Below are positions 50,908 through 60,433 of a stretch of 64,000 nucleotides of DNA, piece by piece. Origin of the DNA: Actinomycetes bacterium (GTDB lineage Bacteria; Actinomycetota; Actinomycetes; Mycobacteriales; Mycobacteriaceae); contig JAHZJB010000160.1 in assembly GCA_022601135.1 (NCBI GenBank), forward strand, positions 17,072-81,071, written 5' to 3'. The stretch's first letter is position 1; each line of letters starts with the position of its first letter. A program made the translations under genes and the position numbers. The notes beneath the pieces were generated by a model. The model searched no databases. It was not told the origin of the DNA and worked only from the letters and a program-made list of their open reading frames with translations.

Positions 50908-51930
50908 TTAGGTTGCGCTGCGTTCGTCGGCGCCCATGGCGTCCAACACCGCGACCCGGGTGTCGAGCGAGCCCGAGATGGTGCCCTCGCTTATTCCTGC
51001 TCGCAGCAGCTGCCGAAGATACTCTTGATCGTGCGTGGCGGGTTCGGTGGACTCGATGAACCTCTGGACGTCTTCGACGAATCGGTCCGGGTCATCGTGG
51101 AACGGGAAGTGGCCGGATCCTTCGAAAATCTCCAGCTGCGAGCCGGGCATCGCGGAGTGCGCCATCTCGGCGTGACTCAGCGGGATGACTGAATCGCTGC
51201 TACCCCAAATCAGTTGCACAGGAACGGATTGCGTCAAATAGCATCGGTCGAGCATCGTCACCACTTGGCCGCGCCAGTCGACCACTGCCCGCAGCGTTCG
51301 TGCGAACGCAGCCGACGCGGTCGGTTCGGGCAGGTCCGCCAGGATGCGCAACATATCCGGGATGTCGCGGCCTATGCCGGTGCTTCCGAACAGCGCGCCG
51401 CCAACCCGCCCGATGACGTTCAACGCAGGCAGCACCAGCGGAAGTCGAAGCAGGGCCAGCGCCTCACTTCCCAGAGGTAATGCGGCGATCCGCAGCGCCA
51501 CGTTCACCTCTTTGGTCACCCCACCTGCTCCGACAAGGATCATCCGGTCCACCAACTGCGGGAACTGGTAGGCGAACTGCATGGCCACCCCGCCACCGAG
51601 TGAATGACCGACCACGGTGACGCGGTCGATTTCCAGCACGCTGAGCAGATCGCGCATCCCGTTGGCGTAGGCGGCCACCGAGTAGTCGGCACGCGGCTTG
51701 TCGGACTTGCCGTGGCCGAGCAGGTCTGGCGCGATGACGGTGAACCGCTGCGCGAGCTTGGTCTGCACCGTGCTCCACGTCGTGGAGTTGTCACCGATGC
51801 CGTGGATCAGCAGGATGGCGGGGCCTGAGCCGGCGATCCGGAACGCCCGGCGGTAGCCGTGGATGGTTCGATACTGCAGGGACGGAGTGAGTTCCCGTAC
51901 GGAGCGCAGGTTCGGCTTGCGTTCGGTCAT
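50908..51930 (-). CDS. Alpha/beta hydrolase
   Basis: A 340-residue hydrolase. Oxyanion strand LIHGIGDNSTTW, nucleophile Ser110 in VVGHSLGGG, acid Asp in IWGSSDSVIP and base His in EGSGHFPFHDDP are all in order. A 40-50-residue C-terminal helical tail (EYLRQLLRAGISEGTISGS) is unusual for minimal esterases. The substrate is not deducible; its mycobacterial ortholog is Rv2715. It lies upstream of the PhzF-like gene on the same strand with a 33-bp gap. Confidence 0.88.
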   Translation of the reverse strand: MTERKPNLRSVRELTPSLQYRTIHGYRRAFRIAGSGPAILLIHGIGDNSTTWSTVQTKLAQRFTVIAPDLLGHGKSDKPRADYSVAAYANGMRDLLSVLEIDRVTVVGHSLGGGVAMQFAYQFPQLVDRMILVGAGGVTKEVNVALRIAALPLGSEALALLRLPLVLPALNVIGRVGGALFGSTGIGRDIPDMLRILADLPEPTASAAFARTLRAVVDWRGQVVTMLDRCYLTQSVPVQLIWGSSDSVIPLSHAEMAHSAMPGSQLEIFEGSGHFPFHDDPDRFVEDVQRFIESTEPATHDQEYLRQLLRAGISEGTISGSLDTRVAVLDAMGADERSAT

Positions 51931-51999
51931 TGCACAAACCCCATGATCATGGTCATGTCGCCCACTTCGTCGTTGGGTCCGATGGCAGCTCTGCGTTGG

Positions 52000-52989
52000 C
52001 TAGGGACTCTCGGTGGGATTATCCCCCTCTTTCCCGCCCTTTTCACCGGTCTGCTGGGCGAGGAAGCGCTCGAACTCGGCTCCGAGTTCATCCCCGCTGG
52101 GCAAATCCTCGTCACGCGCCAGGAGAGACCGGTTCTCCTGAGCGGCGACGAACGCATCGTACTGCCGCTCCAGAGCTTCCACCACCTGAGCGACTTCTGT
52201 GCTGGCGGCCACCTGCTCGTTTACCTTGCCGTGGACCTCGGCGGCCGCCTGGGCCAGCGCGGCGGTCGGGATCTGCAGCGAACCACTTCTGGCGACTTCG
52301 GACAGCAGCGTCTCCGCAGCCGACGGGTAGTCGGTCTGAGCCAGATAGTGCGGGATATGGGCGGTGTATCCGACCACCTCGTGACCATGTTGGGCCATGC
52401 GAAACTCCAGCAGATTGGACACACTGCCGGGAACCTGAACCTCTCCGACCCAGGGTTGGTGGTCGGCGATGAGCTCCTTGTCATTCGAATGGGCGGTCAG
52501 CGTCATCGGCCGGGTGTGCGGCACTGCCATCGGAATGGCGCCGAGGCCGATGATGCGCCGTACCCCCAGCCGCTCGGCCAACAGCCGCACCGCGGTGATG
52601 AAGCGTTCCCACCGTAGATCGGGCTCCAGGCCGGCGAGCAGCAGAAATGGTGTGCCGATGCTGTCGTGGAGCGCGTAGAGGTTCAGCTCGGGGGTGTCAT
52701 AGTGGGTGAAGTGGTCGGTCTTGAACGTCATCAACGGTCGCCGCGACCGATAATCGAGTAGTTCGTCGATGGCGAACGAGGCCACCAGTTCGGTGTCGAG
52801 GGTGTTCTTGAGGTGCTCCACAGCCAGCCGGATCGCCCGGCCCGCATCTGAAAAGCCCTCAAGCGCATGGATCAGCACTGGGCCGCGCCCGTCTGCAGAG
52901 GAGAGCTGTGGGGCCGGGAACTCCAGTTCGTACATGCCGGTCTGCTCAGGTTGGTGTCGCTGACCAGCCTCTTCTGCGTTGTCAGCCAT
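52000..52989 (-). CDS. PAC2-family protein
   Basis: A 329-residue PAC2 (proteasome assembly chaperone-like) protein. LIHALEGFSDAGRAIRLAVEHL, FAIDELLDYRSRRPLM, LLLAGLEPDLRWERF and LGAIPMAVPHTRP are family signatures. The ATG at 52989 has an AAAGGAGG site about 7 nt upstream. The C-terminal helical tail (VAQVVEALERQYDAFVAAQ) is acidic. Matches Rv2714 by position. Mycobacteria have proteasomes, but a link for this protein is inference only. Confidence 0.88.
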   Translation of the reverse strand: MADNAEEAGQRHQPEQTGMYELEFPAPQLSSADGRGPVLIHALEGFSDAGRAIRLAVEHLKNTLDTELVASFAIDELLDYRSRRPLMTFKTDHFTHYDTPELNLYALHDSIGTPFLLLAGLEPDLRWERFITAVRLLAERLGVRRIIGLGAIPMAVPHTRPMTLTAHSNDKELIADHQPWVGEVQVPGSVSNLLEFRMAQHGHEVVGYTAHIPHYLAQTDYPSAAETLLSEVARSGSLQIPTAALAQAAAEVHGKVNEQVAASTEVAQVVEALERQYDAFVAAQENRSLLARDEDLPSGDELGAEFERFLAQQTGEKGGKEGDNPTESP

Positions 52990-53192
52990 CCTTCGCCTCC
53001 TTTTCGCGGTAGACCCCACAGCGATGCCGTGCGTACCGTGAACCTCCAGTGTCCCGCATGGCGAACTTCGCGGCGGCGGTATGCCAGCCCGTCATCTATT
53101 TGTTCGAACGCGCACACACCGGTGCGGCATTCCGTGGGGCAGTTCGCCCAGCGCGCGGACATCCGGTGCCGGGTCCGTGGTCGGGTAGCGAC

Positions 53193-54608
53193 TCAGGATC
53201 GGAATTGATGGAGCGCGCGCAACTTGTTCATCACGTCCAGGGCCGCCACCTTGTAGGCCTCGGAGAATGTCGGGTAATTGAATACCGCGTCGACAAGGTA
53301 GTCGGCCGTGCCATCACAACCCATCACGGCCTGACCGATGTGCACCATCTCGGTGGCGTTGGTGCCGAAGATGTGAACGCCGAGTAGGCGGAGATCCTCG
53401 GTCGAGACCAGCAGTTTGAGCATGCCGTAGGAGTCGCCCGCGATCTGTCCGCGCGCCAGCTCGCGGTAGCGCGACACCCCGACCTCATAGGGCACCGACG
53501 CCCTGGTCAGGTCCACCTCGGTGGCCCCGACGTAGGACACTTCGGGTATCGAATAGATGCCGATCGGTTGCAGCTCGGCCATGCCCTTGCAGGACTCTCC
53601 GAATGCGTGATAAGCAGCCAGCCTGCCTTGTTCCATGGAGGTCGCGGCGAGCGCCGGGAACCCGATGACATCACCGACAGAGTAGATGTGGTCGACCTTG
53701 GTCTGGTAGTTGTCGTCGACGAAGATCCGGCCGCGGCTGTCGGCCTCCAGACCGGCGTTCGCGAGGTCGAGGTGATCGGTCTGGCCCTGCCGGCCCGCCG
53801 AGTACATGACTGTTTCGGCGGGGATCTGCTTGCCGCTGGCCAACGTGGTGATCGTGCCTGCCGACCCGACGTCGACGGCGGTGACCTCCTCGCCGAACCG
53901 GAACGTAACGGCCAGGTCGCGCAGGTGGAACTTCAGCGCCTCGATGATTTCGGGGTCGCAGAACTCTAACATGTTGCCCCGCTTCTCGACGACGGTGACC
54001 TTGGTGCCCAGTGCGGCGAACATCGACGCGTACTCGATGCCGATGACGCCGGCGCCGACCACGACCATCGACCCGGGGATCGTCTTGAGGTCGAGAATGC
54101 CATCGGAGTCCAGTACCCGGTTCTCGTCGAACTCGACGCCGGCGGGCCGGGCCGGTTTGGTGCCGGTGGCTATGACGACGTGCCGGCCGCTGACGGTTAC
54201 CCGTTCGGCGCGGTTGGGGTCGTCGACGTGGATGGTGTGCGCGTCGAGGAATCGGGCGTGACCCACGTAGAGTTCGATGCGATTGCGCATCAGCTGTGAG
54301 CGCACGACATCGATCTCCCGGCCTATGACGTGCTGTGTGCGCGCGAGCAGGTCGGCCGGGGTGATCCTCTCCTTGACGCGGTAGCTGGCACCGTAGAGTT
54401 CGCGCTGGCTCATACCCGTGAGGTAGACGACCGCCTCGCGCAGCGTCTTGGACGGAATGGTGCCGGTGTTGACGCACACCCCGCCGAGCATCCGCCCGCG
54501 CTCGATGACGGCGACGGACTTGCCGAGTTTGGCTGCGGCGATGGCCGCTTTCTGGCCGCCCGGGCCGGATCCGATGACGACGAGGTCGTATTCCTGCGTG
54601 GAACCCAT
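53193..54608 (-). CDS. sthA: Soluble pyridine nucleotide transhydrogenase
   Basis: Flavoprotein balancing NADH and NADPH pools. It has 471 residues: FAD motif [19 protein letters not shown] (11-29), then [14 protein letters not shown]. Cys45 is present and the second redox cysteine of disulfide reductases is replaced by Thr50, the hallmark of SthA. NAD(P) motif [19 protein letters not shown] and a C-terminal dimer domain ([15 protein letters not shown]) follow. Monocistronic by spacing. Confidence 0.95.
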   Translation of the reverse strand: MGSTQEYDLVVIGSGPGGQKAAIAAAKLGKSVAVIERGRMLGGVCVNTGTIPSKTLREAVVYLTGMSQRELYGASYRVKERITPADLLARTQHVIGREIDVVRSQLMRNRIELYVGHARFLDAHTIHVDDPNRAERVTVSGRHVVIATGTKPARPAGVEFDENRVLDSDGILDLKTIPGSMVVVGAGVIGIEYASMFAALGTKVTVVEKRGNMLEFCDPEIIEALKFHLRDLAVTFRFGEEVTAVDVGSAGTITTLASGKQIPAETVMYSAGRQGQTDHLDLANAGLEADSRGRIFVDDNYQTKVDHIYSVGDVIGFPALAATSMEQGRLAAYHAFGESCKGMAELQPIGIYSIPEVSYVGATEVDLTRASVPYEVGVSRYRELARGQIAGDSYGMLKLLVSTEDLRLLGVHIFGTNATEMVHIGQAVMGCDGTADYLVDAVFNYPTFSEAYKVAALDVMNKLRALHQFRS

Positions 54609-54817
54609 AGCAATAAGGTGTACGCCGGTTTCCCGTGTCTCGCACGTGGATCGGCGGCATGTCCGGGTGAGCAGGTTTCGGGGGGTGGGCGGGATCGCTC
54701 TGGCCAGTGGCGGGAGATCTGGGGAATTTCATCCCCAATTGCGATTCCATCCACTGTTCGGGTCCGGGGGATACGCGTCGGCGGCTTCACGTCGGCTGCT
54801 GTTGCCAGGTTGGCGGT

Positions 54818-55882
54818 ATGTCAACTCAACGTCGTCCCGATTTCATGCTCGACCGACCCGGCGTCCTGATCGCCGCGCTGCCTGCTGTCCTGGGCTTTGT
54901 GCCCGAACGATCGCTGGTGCTGGTGACAGCCGCCGGGGGAGAGATGGGTGCGGTGATGCGTGCCGATCTCGATGCCGATCTCCGACGCGAAGCGGGTGGC
55001 GACCCGTTGAATGACCTGGCGGAGCTGGCGGCGGCTTCGAGAGCTGAGATCGCGATCGCGGTGATCGTCGATGACGAGGGGGCCGGGTGCGCACTGTGCG
55101 CCGATGAGTATCGTGGCCTTGCCCGTGCGCTGGCCGTCACGCTCGCGAGGCAGGACGTGGAACTGGTCGCTGTGCACGTCGTCGACAAGATCGCGGTCGG
55201 CGGCCAGTGGTACTGCGCGGACGGATGCGGCGACACCGGTGTGGTCGAGGATCCGGCGGCATCGCCCATCGCGGCGGCTGCGGTGCTGGACGGCCGTCGG
55301 CTCTACACGCGGCGCTCGGAGCTCGTCGCGGTCGTCGCCCCTGTCGACCCTGAGCGCCGTGCCGCGCTGGGCCGGGCCATCGAACAGGCCGGAGCGGTCG
55401 CTCTCGAACGCCCGGATTCGCAGGCTCGCGGCGACGTCGAGCATGCGATGGCCTGCGCCGGGCAGATTGGCGGGGGGCGTCCGCTGGTCGACGGCCAGTT
55501 AGTCCGAGTGGCGGTGGCTTTGACAGATCCGCGGGTGCGCGACACCCTGTATGCGCTCGCGGTCGGCGATTACGCGGGACCCGCTGAAACATTGTGGGCC
55601 GACTTGGCCCGGCGCCTTCCGGAGCCTTGGCGAGTAGAAGCTCTTGTGTTGCTGGCCTTTTCGGCGTACGCGCGCGGGGATGGGCCACTGGCGGGCATTG
55701 CACTGGACGCAGCGCTCAGCGACACGCCCGCCCATCGCATGGCCGGAATGCTCGACACGGCACTGCAGTCGGGGATGCGTCCCGAACAGATCCGCGAGCT
55801 GGCCGGCACGGGCTACCGCCTTGCCGAACAGCTCGGTGTCCGGCTACCACCGAAGAAGAGGTTCGGTCGCCGGGCCGGGTAG
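54818..55882 (+). CDS. DUF4192 family protein
   Basis: A 354-residue actinobacterial DUF4192 protein: LDRPGVLIAALPAVLGFVPERSLVLVTA at the N-terminus, GGQWYCADGCGDTG in the middle and a helical C-terminal half. The ATG at 54818 (MSTQRRPDF) is the family start; in-frame codons further upstream are unsupported. No function known to me. It is convergent with ideR and ends 10 bp before the ideR stop. Confidence 0.88.
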   Translation: MSTQRRPDFMLDRPGVLIAALPAVLGFVPERSLVLVTAAGGEMGAVMRADLDADLRREAGGDPLNDLAELAAASRAEIAIAVIVDDEGAGCALCADEYRGLARALAVTLARQDVELVAVHVVDKIAVGGQWYCADGCGDTGVVEDPAASPIAAAAVLDGRRLYTRRSELVAVVAPVDPERRAALGRAIEQAGAVALERPDSQARGDVEHAMACAGQIGGGRPLVDGQLVRVAVALTDPRVRDTLYALAVGDYAGPAETLWADLARRLPEPWRVEALVLLAFSAYARGDGPLAGIALDAALSDTPAHRMAGMLDTALQSGMRPEQIRELAGTGYRLAEQLGVRLPPKKRFGRRAG

Positions 55883-55892
55883 TTCCTTCCGG

Positions 55893-56585
55893 TCAGACCT
55901 TCTCGACCTTGACGGCGTGGGCCATCTCGTGTGGCAGCTCAACCTGCTCGTGGCCCGGGATGACGATCATGACGCTGCCATGGTTGTTCACCTGGACTGT
56001 TACGCGTGCACTGGGCACAACGCCGGCGTCCCTGAGGCGGGCAATCAGATCGGCGTCGCCCTGTACGTGTTCCGTCAGCTGTCGCACGACCACCGCGACC
56101 GGCATGCCCACGGGCAGCTCGGTCAGCCGGACCAGGTTGACGGTCTCGTTGATCAGGCTTCCGTCGACACCAAGGTCGCGCAGGCCGGGAATCGGGTTCC
56201 CGAACGGGGAGGTGGTGGGGTTATCGAGGACTTTCACGAGGCGACGCTCGACATCCTCGCTCATGACGTGCTCCCAGCGGCACGCCTCGGCATGCACTTC
56301 TTCCCATGGAAGACCGATGACGTCCACCAGGAGCCGCTCAGCCAGGCGGTGCTTACGCATCACCGAGACAGCAAGAGAGCGGCCCTTCTCGGTCAACTCC
56401 AGGTGCCGGTCGCCGGCAACGTGCAACAGTCCATCTCGCTCCATCCGCGACACGGTCTGGCTCACGGTGGGTCCACTCTGATCCAGACGTTCGGCGATCC
56501 GGGCCCGCAGCGGGATGACGCCCTCCTCCTCGAGGTCGTAGATGGTTCGCAGGTACATCTCGGTGGTGTCGACAAGATCGTTCAT
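55893..56585 (-). CDS. ideR: Iron-dependent regulator IdeR
   Basis: DtxR-family repressor/activator controlling siderophore and iron-storage genes. The start at 56585 gives 230 residues. Winged helix: LDQSGPTVSQTVSRMERDGL. Metal ligands are all in place: Met10, His79, Glu83, His98, Cys102, Glu105 and His106. The C-terminal SH3-like domain ends in VKVEKV. It lies 148 bp downstream of sigB, as in other mycobacteria. Confidence 0.97.
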   Translation of the reverse strand: MNDLVDTTEMYLRTIYDLEEEGVIPLRARIAERLDQSGPTVSQTVSRMERDGLLHVAGDRHLELTEKGRSLAVSVMRKHRLAERLLVDVIGLPWEEVHAEACRWEHVMSEDVERRLVKVLDNPTTSPFGNPIPGLRDLGVDGSLINETVNLVRLTELPVGMPVAVVVRQLTEHVQGDADLIARLRDAGVVPSARVTVQVNNHGSVMIVIPGHEQVELPHEMAHAVKVEKV

Positions 56586-56690
56586 TCGCACATCCTTCGT
56601 CAGGCCGGAGTCTACCGGTCGACCCGCCTGAACAGCGGTGCATCACAGCGAGGGGTCAAATCGAGCCCCCCTCACCAGAGTTGGCAGCAG

Positions 56691-56717
56691 AAAGCCCGCC
56701 GGGAACTGGCGGGCTTT
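56691..56717 (-). terminator. Hairpin terminator after sigB
   Basis: A perfect 10-bp inverted repeat, AAAGCCCGCC and GGCGGGCTTT, with a 7-nt loop, 17 nt after the sigB stop. On the sigB strand the stem ends in CTTT without a long U tract, as is common in mycobacteria. It could also limit read-through into ideR. Confidence 0.72.
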
Positions 56718-56733
56718 CCGAGCTGTGGGGTCC

Positions 56734-57693
56734 TCAGCTGGCGTAGGAACGTAGTCGGTCGGCGCGTTCGCCGTTGCGCAGCTTTCCCATTACCTCGCGC
56801 TCGATCTGGCGCACGCGTTCGCGGGAGAGCCCGAACAGCTTGCCGATTTGGTCGAGAGTGCGGGGCTGGCCGTCGTCCAGACCGAACCGCAGGCGAATGA
56901 CCTGTTGCTCACGTTCGTCAAGGGTGGCCAGGACATAGCGAATGTCGGTGTGTAGCAACTCCGAAATGACGGCATTCTCGGCCGACATCGCCTCAGAGTC
57001 TTCGATGAAGTCGCCCAGCGGCGCCTCTTCGTCACTGCCGACCGGCATATCCAGGCTCACCGGATCGCGGCTGTGTGAGAGCAGATCGGCGATCTTCTCG
57101 GCCGGGATGCCTGACTCCTCGGCGAGTTCCTCGTCGGTGGCGTCGCGACCCAGGCTCTGGTGCAGTTCCCGCTTGATCCGGGCAAGCTTGTTGACTTGCT
57201 CAACCAGATGGACGGGGAGCCGAATGGTCCGGCTCTGGTCAGCCATCCCGCGAGTGATGGCCTGCCGAATCCACCAGGTGGCGTACGTGGAGAACTTGAA
57301 ACCCTTGGCGTAGTCGAACTTCTCCATTGCCCGGATCAGGCCCAGGTTGCCCTCCTGGATCAGGTCCAACAGCGGCATGCCGCGTCCGGTGTAGCGCTTG
57401 GCCAGCGACACCACCAGTCGCAGGTTTGCCTCGAGTAGATGCCGCCGCGCCGACTCACCGTCGCGGACAACAGTTGCGAGGTCGCGCTTGCGGTTTTCGC
57501 CGAGCCGCTTGCGGGTGTTGAGTAGATGCTGGGCGTAGAGCCCGGCCTCGATCCGCTTGGCGAGTTCCACCTCGTCGGCTGCGTTGAGCAGTGCCGTCTT
57601 GCCGATACCGTTCAAATACACGCGCACCAGGTCCGCGGCTGGGCTCTGGGCGTCGAGATTGTGGTCAACGCGAGTGCTGGTGGCATTTGCCAT
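56734..57693 (-). CDS. sigB: RNA polymerase sigma factor SigB
   Basis: Group 2 sigma factor for stress and stationary phase. The ATG at 57693 has GGAGG 5 nt upstream and gives 319 residues; ATG 57705 is an alternative. Region 1.2 ([32 protein letters not shown]), region 2 ([39 protein letters not shown]) and region 4 ([19 protein letters not shown]) are intact. A SigE/SigH-type promoter lies upstream (57731-57758). Confidence 0.97.
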   Translation of the reverse strand: MANATSTRVDHNLDAQSPAADLVRVYLNGIGKTALLNAADEVELAKRIEAGLYAQHLLNTRKRLGENRKRDLATVVRDGESARRHLLEANLRLVVSLAKRYTGRGMPLLDLIQEGNLGLIRAMEKFDYAKGFKFSTYATWWIRQAITRGMADQSRTIRLPVHLVEQVNKLARIKRELHQSLGRDATDEELAEESGIPAEKIADLLSHSRDPVSLDMPVGSDEEAPLGDFIEDSEAMSAENAVISELLHTDIRYVLATLDEREQQVIRLRFGLDDGQPRTLDQIGKLFGLSRERVRQIEREVMGKLRNGERADRLRSYAS

Positions 57694-57730
57694 TGCGGCC
57701 TCCATGATTGGGTCGAACCTTCATGAGTTA

Positions 57731-57758
57731 CAACGGCTCGGGCCGCCGAAGAGTTCCC
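57731..57758 (-). promoter_or_regulatory. SigE/SigH-type ECF promoter of sigB
   Basis: On the minus strand GGGAAC (57758-57753) and CGTTG (57735-57731) are separated by 17 bp, matching GGAA-N17/18-GTT. It lies 38 bp upstream of the sigB start. Control of sigB by SigE, SigH and related factors is established in mycobacteria. The same element pair is seen at clgR (15987-16015). Confidence 0.78.
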
Positions 57759-57841
57759 ATGCTTGCCTCGGTTCACACGCTCTGAGCTGCGGTTATCGCG
57801 GGTCGACCTGAGAATGTGCTGAGAAGTGAGTGAGCGGAGGC

Positions 57842-58282
57842 TCAGCGTGGAACATCGCCGGGCAGATCGCCCACGTCGTATGCCGAATCAACAGGGTGGT
57901 GCTGTGGGGACTTGAGGTCGCCACCTTCTATCGCAGGGCGCTCGGCGGTCGGGAATAGCGGAATGTGTCGCCTCGCCATGTAGCGTCGCGGTTCCTCAGC
58001 GCGCCTGGGGGGGCGGTCGTTGGCGATCAGCACAGCCATCCATGGCAGGGGAATCGACAGCACGATAATCGCCAGGGACAGAAGGCCATTGTGCCAGATT
58101 CCGTAGGCAACCGCGGCGAGGACCAGTGCCGGGACGCGGAAAGACATCAGCGTGAGGTACTTCCGTACCCGTTGGCGGTGCTGGTCTTCGTAGGCAGGGG
58201 CAGCCCCGGTGATCAGGACGGGGCGACCCTCGTCGTCGAAACTCAGCTCGCGGCCGTGTTTCATTCCTCCACTGTTCCACAT
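57842..58282 (-). CDS. DUF3099 membrane protein
   Basis: A 146-residue protein with a DUF3099 core: ITGAAPAYEDQHRQRVRKYLTLMSFRVPALVLAAVAYG and a second helix LLSLAIIVLSIPLPWMAVLIANDRPP. Two membrane helices are thus at about residues 45-62 and 66-86. A cytosolic His/Pro tail follows. An ATG at 58264 is possible, but GGAGGA abuts it without spacing, so 58282 is kept. Function unknown. Confidence 0.82.
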   Translation of the reverse strand: MWNSGGMKHGRELSFDDEGRPVLITGAAPAYEDQHRQRVRKYLTLMSFRVPALVLAAVAYGIWHNGLLSLAIIVLSIPLPWMAVLIANDRPPRRAEEPRRYMARRHIPLFPTAERPAIEGGDLKSPQHHPVDSAYDVGDLPGDVPR

Positions 58283-58341
58283 CGGAGTCGGGTTCTGCCC
58301 GCGCCGTTTCTTACCGATGTATTGCGATGCAGAATGGAGTG

Positions 58342-58578
58342 ATGCAAACGGACACGATCGAACGTACCGAGACCGACGAACGCGTCGATGATGGGACAGG
58401 TGACGACGCCCCCAAGGTCTTCCACTATGTGAAGAAGAACAAGATCGCCGAGAGCGCGGTCATGGGCACCCACGTCGTGGCGTTGTGCGGTGAAGTGTTC
58501 CCAGTGACACGCTCTGCCAAGCCAGGTTCGCCGGTGTGCCCGGACTGCAAGAGAATCTACGAGCAGCTCAAGAAGTAG
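58342..58578 (+). CDS. DUF3039 zinc-ribbon-like protein
   Basis: A 78-residue small protein: HYVKKNKIAESAVMGTHVVALCGEVFPVTRSAKPGSPVCPDCKRIYEQLKK. The Cys in ALCGE and the CPDC at the end form a probable metal site. GGAG at 58335-58338 is well spaced before ATG 58342. Actinobacterial family with no known function; the CxxC and basic surface suggest a nucleic-acid or polymerase partner (inference). Confidence 0.88.
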   Translation: MQTDTIERTETDERVDDGTGDDAPKVFHYVKKNKIAESAVMGTHVVALCGEVFPVTRSAKPGSPVCPDCKRIYEQLKK

Positions 58579-59569
58579 CGCCGTCGTCCTGGCGGACCGC
58601 GGTGGGCCTGGCCGGCGGTGATCCGCTGCTGCCGTTGAGGGTTTCGGCCTTCAGCTCCAGCCACCCGCGGAAGCGTGTGGCGTGGGTGGCCGGGGCAGGC
58701 CACTCTTCCTGAATCGCGGCGTTCAACTCGGCGCCGAGCATGATCGCGAAACCGAGGAAGAATGCGAACAGCAGGAAGGCTATCGGTGTGGCCAGAGCAC
58801 CGTAGGTGTAGCCCGTGCTGGTGATCCAGGTCAGGTAGACGCGCAGCGCCCACGTGGCGACCAGGAAGACCACTGCGGCCAGCACCGCGCCGAGCAGCAG
58901 CCGATGCGACGGTAGCGGCTTGGGCAGGGAAACCCGGTACAGCACGTTCACGGCCACGACCAGCGCCAGAAAGAGCACCGGGTAGTAGGCGAACTGCAGC
59001 ACGTGATACCAGCTTTCCGGGATGAACTCGGCAGCCTTGCGTGGCCCCAGGGCAAGGAACGGTGCGGTTGCGATGGCGCCGACCAACGTCACCACGTACA
59101 GACCCAGCGAGAAGAACCGCTGCCGCACGGGGTGCCGCAACGGCGTCTGACCATGGGCCTCGGTCACTGAGTCGACGAACGCCGAAATGGCCGACGAACC
59201 TGCCCAGAGTGAAATCACGAATCCCAATGACACCACCTCGCCGCGGGCGCCCCTGACGATGTCGAGTACCGTCGGCTCGATGATCTCGGTGACCACGTTG
59301 GGGGAGAAGAACCGCCCGGCGGTGCTGACCAGCTGATCCTGGATCACCGGCAGGGTGTCCGGGCCGAAGAGCGGCGCGACGTAGGCCAAGCTGCCAAGCA
59401 TTCCCAGCAGCAGCGGAGGAAGCGACAAAGCGCACCAGAATGCGGCCTGGGCGGACTCCGAGAAAATCGAGTCATCCCAACTCTTCGCCAGCGTCCTGCC
59501 GATGATGTGCCGAAAGTGATGGCGCGACGGTCTTGGTCGCCCTGGCGTCTGAACTAACTGGTCACTCAT
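58568..59569 (-). CDS. YihY/BrkB-family inner-membrane protein
   Basis: A 333-residue protein with about six membrane helices. AFWCALSLPPLLLGMLGSLAYV, VVSLGFVISLWAGSSAISAFVDSVTEAHG, a conserved TGYTYGALATPIAFLLFAFFLGFAIMLGAELNAAI, and YRVSLPKP are YihY features. Some members were misnamed RNase BN. Transport or envelope roles are suspected, not shown. Its end overlaps the DUF3039 gene by 11 bp on opposite strands. Confidence 0.9.
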   Translation of the reverse strand: MSDQLVQTPGRPRPSRHHFRHIIGRTLAKSWDDSIFSESAQAAFWCALSLPPLLLGMLGSLAYVAPLFGPDTLPVIQDQLVSTAGRFFSPNVVTEIIEPTVLDIVRGARGEVVSLGFVISLWAGSSAISAFVDSVTEAHGQTPLRHPVRQRFFSLGLYVVTLVGAIATAPFLALGPRKAAEFIPESWYHVLQFAYYPVLFLALVVAVNVLYRVSLPKPLPSHRLLLGAVLAAVVFLVATWALRVYLTWITSTGYTYGALATPIAFLLFAFFLGFAIMLGAELNAAIQEEWPAPATHATRFRGWLELKAETLNGSSGSPPARPTAVRQDDGATS

Positions 59570-59596
59570 GACCAGTCCAGCATTACCGATTGGCGA

Positions 59597-59788
59597 CTAA
59601 GGCTCCAACTGACTGACTTCGAGGACTGCCGCCAGTTCGACCAATTTCGCTTCGTGCTCGTTGGCGTGATGCTGGCAGAACAGCAGTTCGGCACCTGAGG
59701 GAAGCTTGGCCCGCACACGGGCCGCGGCGCCACAACGGTCGCAGCGGTCAGCCTTGGTCAATTCGGGACTGGTGAGCGTTGCGGTCAT
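59597..59788 (-). CDS. DUF7455 zinc-binding small protein
   Basis: A 63-residue protein: TKADRCDRCGAAARVRAKLPSG, then LLFCQHHANEHE. CDRC and CxHH form a treble-clef-like zinc site. GGAGG lies 5 nt before the ATG at 59788. Found near sigA in actinobacteria; function unknown, possibly nucleic-acid binding. Confidence 0.88.
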   Translation of the reverse strand: MTATLTSPELTKADRCDRCGAAARVRAKLPSGAELLFCQHHANEHEAKLVELAAVLEVSQLEP

Positions 59789-59922
59789 GGCACCTCCACA
59801 GGTGTAGCGACGTACATCTACTCTGTCAGACGCTTGGGCTTCCGGCGTTGTTCCCGGCGGGTTTGCGGGTGTGTCGTGATTGTCGGATGCCGATGCGGCA
59901 GCGATGGTGAGGGGCTGACGGT

Positions 59923-60294
59923 ATGTGCGCGACCGAAGTTTCAGGGCCCCCGGTGCTCGTTCACTTGTGCACCGCGGTCCAGTGGCGGGCCGCCCGGAGC
60001 GCCGGGGAGGTCCGGCCCGACTCGCTGCGTGAGGTGGGCTTTGTCCATCTATCCAGGCCAGAACAGGTTCACCTGCCGGCCAACCGGCTGTATGCGGGCC
60101 GAACCGATTTGCTGATGTTGCGCATCGCGGCCGCACGCCTGCCCTTCCCGGTTCGCTGGGAGCCCGGAATCCCGGACGACCCTGAGGGCATGGTGTTCCC
60201 ACATCTTTACGGGCCGCTGCCGTTGGCGACTGTGATAAGCGTCACCGCCTATCTGCCCGATCGCCTCGGCGTGTTCGCGCCGTGCACGGGCTGA
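59923..60294 (+). CDS. DUF952 family protein
   Basis: A 123-residue protein: VLVHLCTAVQWRAARSAGEVRPDSLREVGFVHLSRPEQV at the front, LLMLRIAAARLPFPVRWEPG and a C-terminal FPHLYGPLPLATVISV. These are DUF952 signatures; the fold resembles glutathione S-transferase-like or ART-like small domains. No activity known. Upstream 134 bp carry no gene. Confidence 0.88.
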   Translation: MCATEVSGPPVLVHLCTAVQWRAARSAGEVRPDSLREVGFVHLSRPEQVHLPANRLYAGRTDLLMLRIAAARLPFPVRWEPGIPDDPEGMVFPHLYGPLPLATVISVTAYLPDRLGVFAPCTG

Positions 60295-60433
60295 AGTCAG
60301 CCCGGTCGCGACTTACGATCCGGCCTGACTGGATCGGGCCATTCCGCAATGCGGTGGGAACGATCGCCGTATGCTCCCCTTGCGCATGCGTAACAGAAAG
60401 ATCACAAACCACATTGGTTACTCGGAGTTAGTG

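Noticed and set aside
50903..50915. GGTTAGGTTG word considered as an iron box
   Set aside because: No matching second half; not a convincing palindrome.
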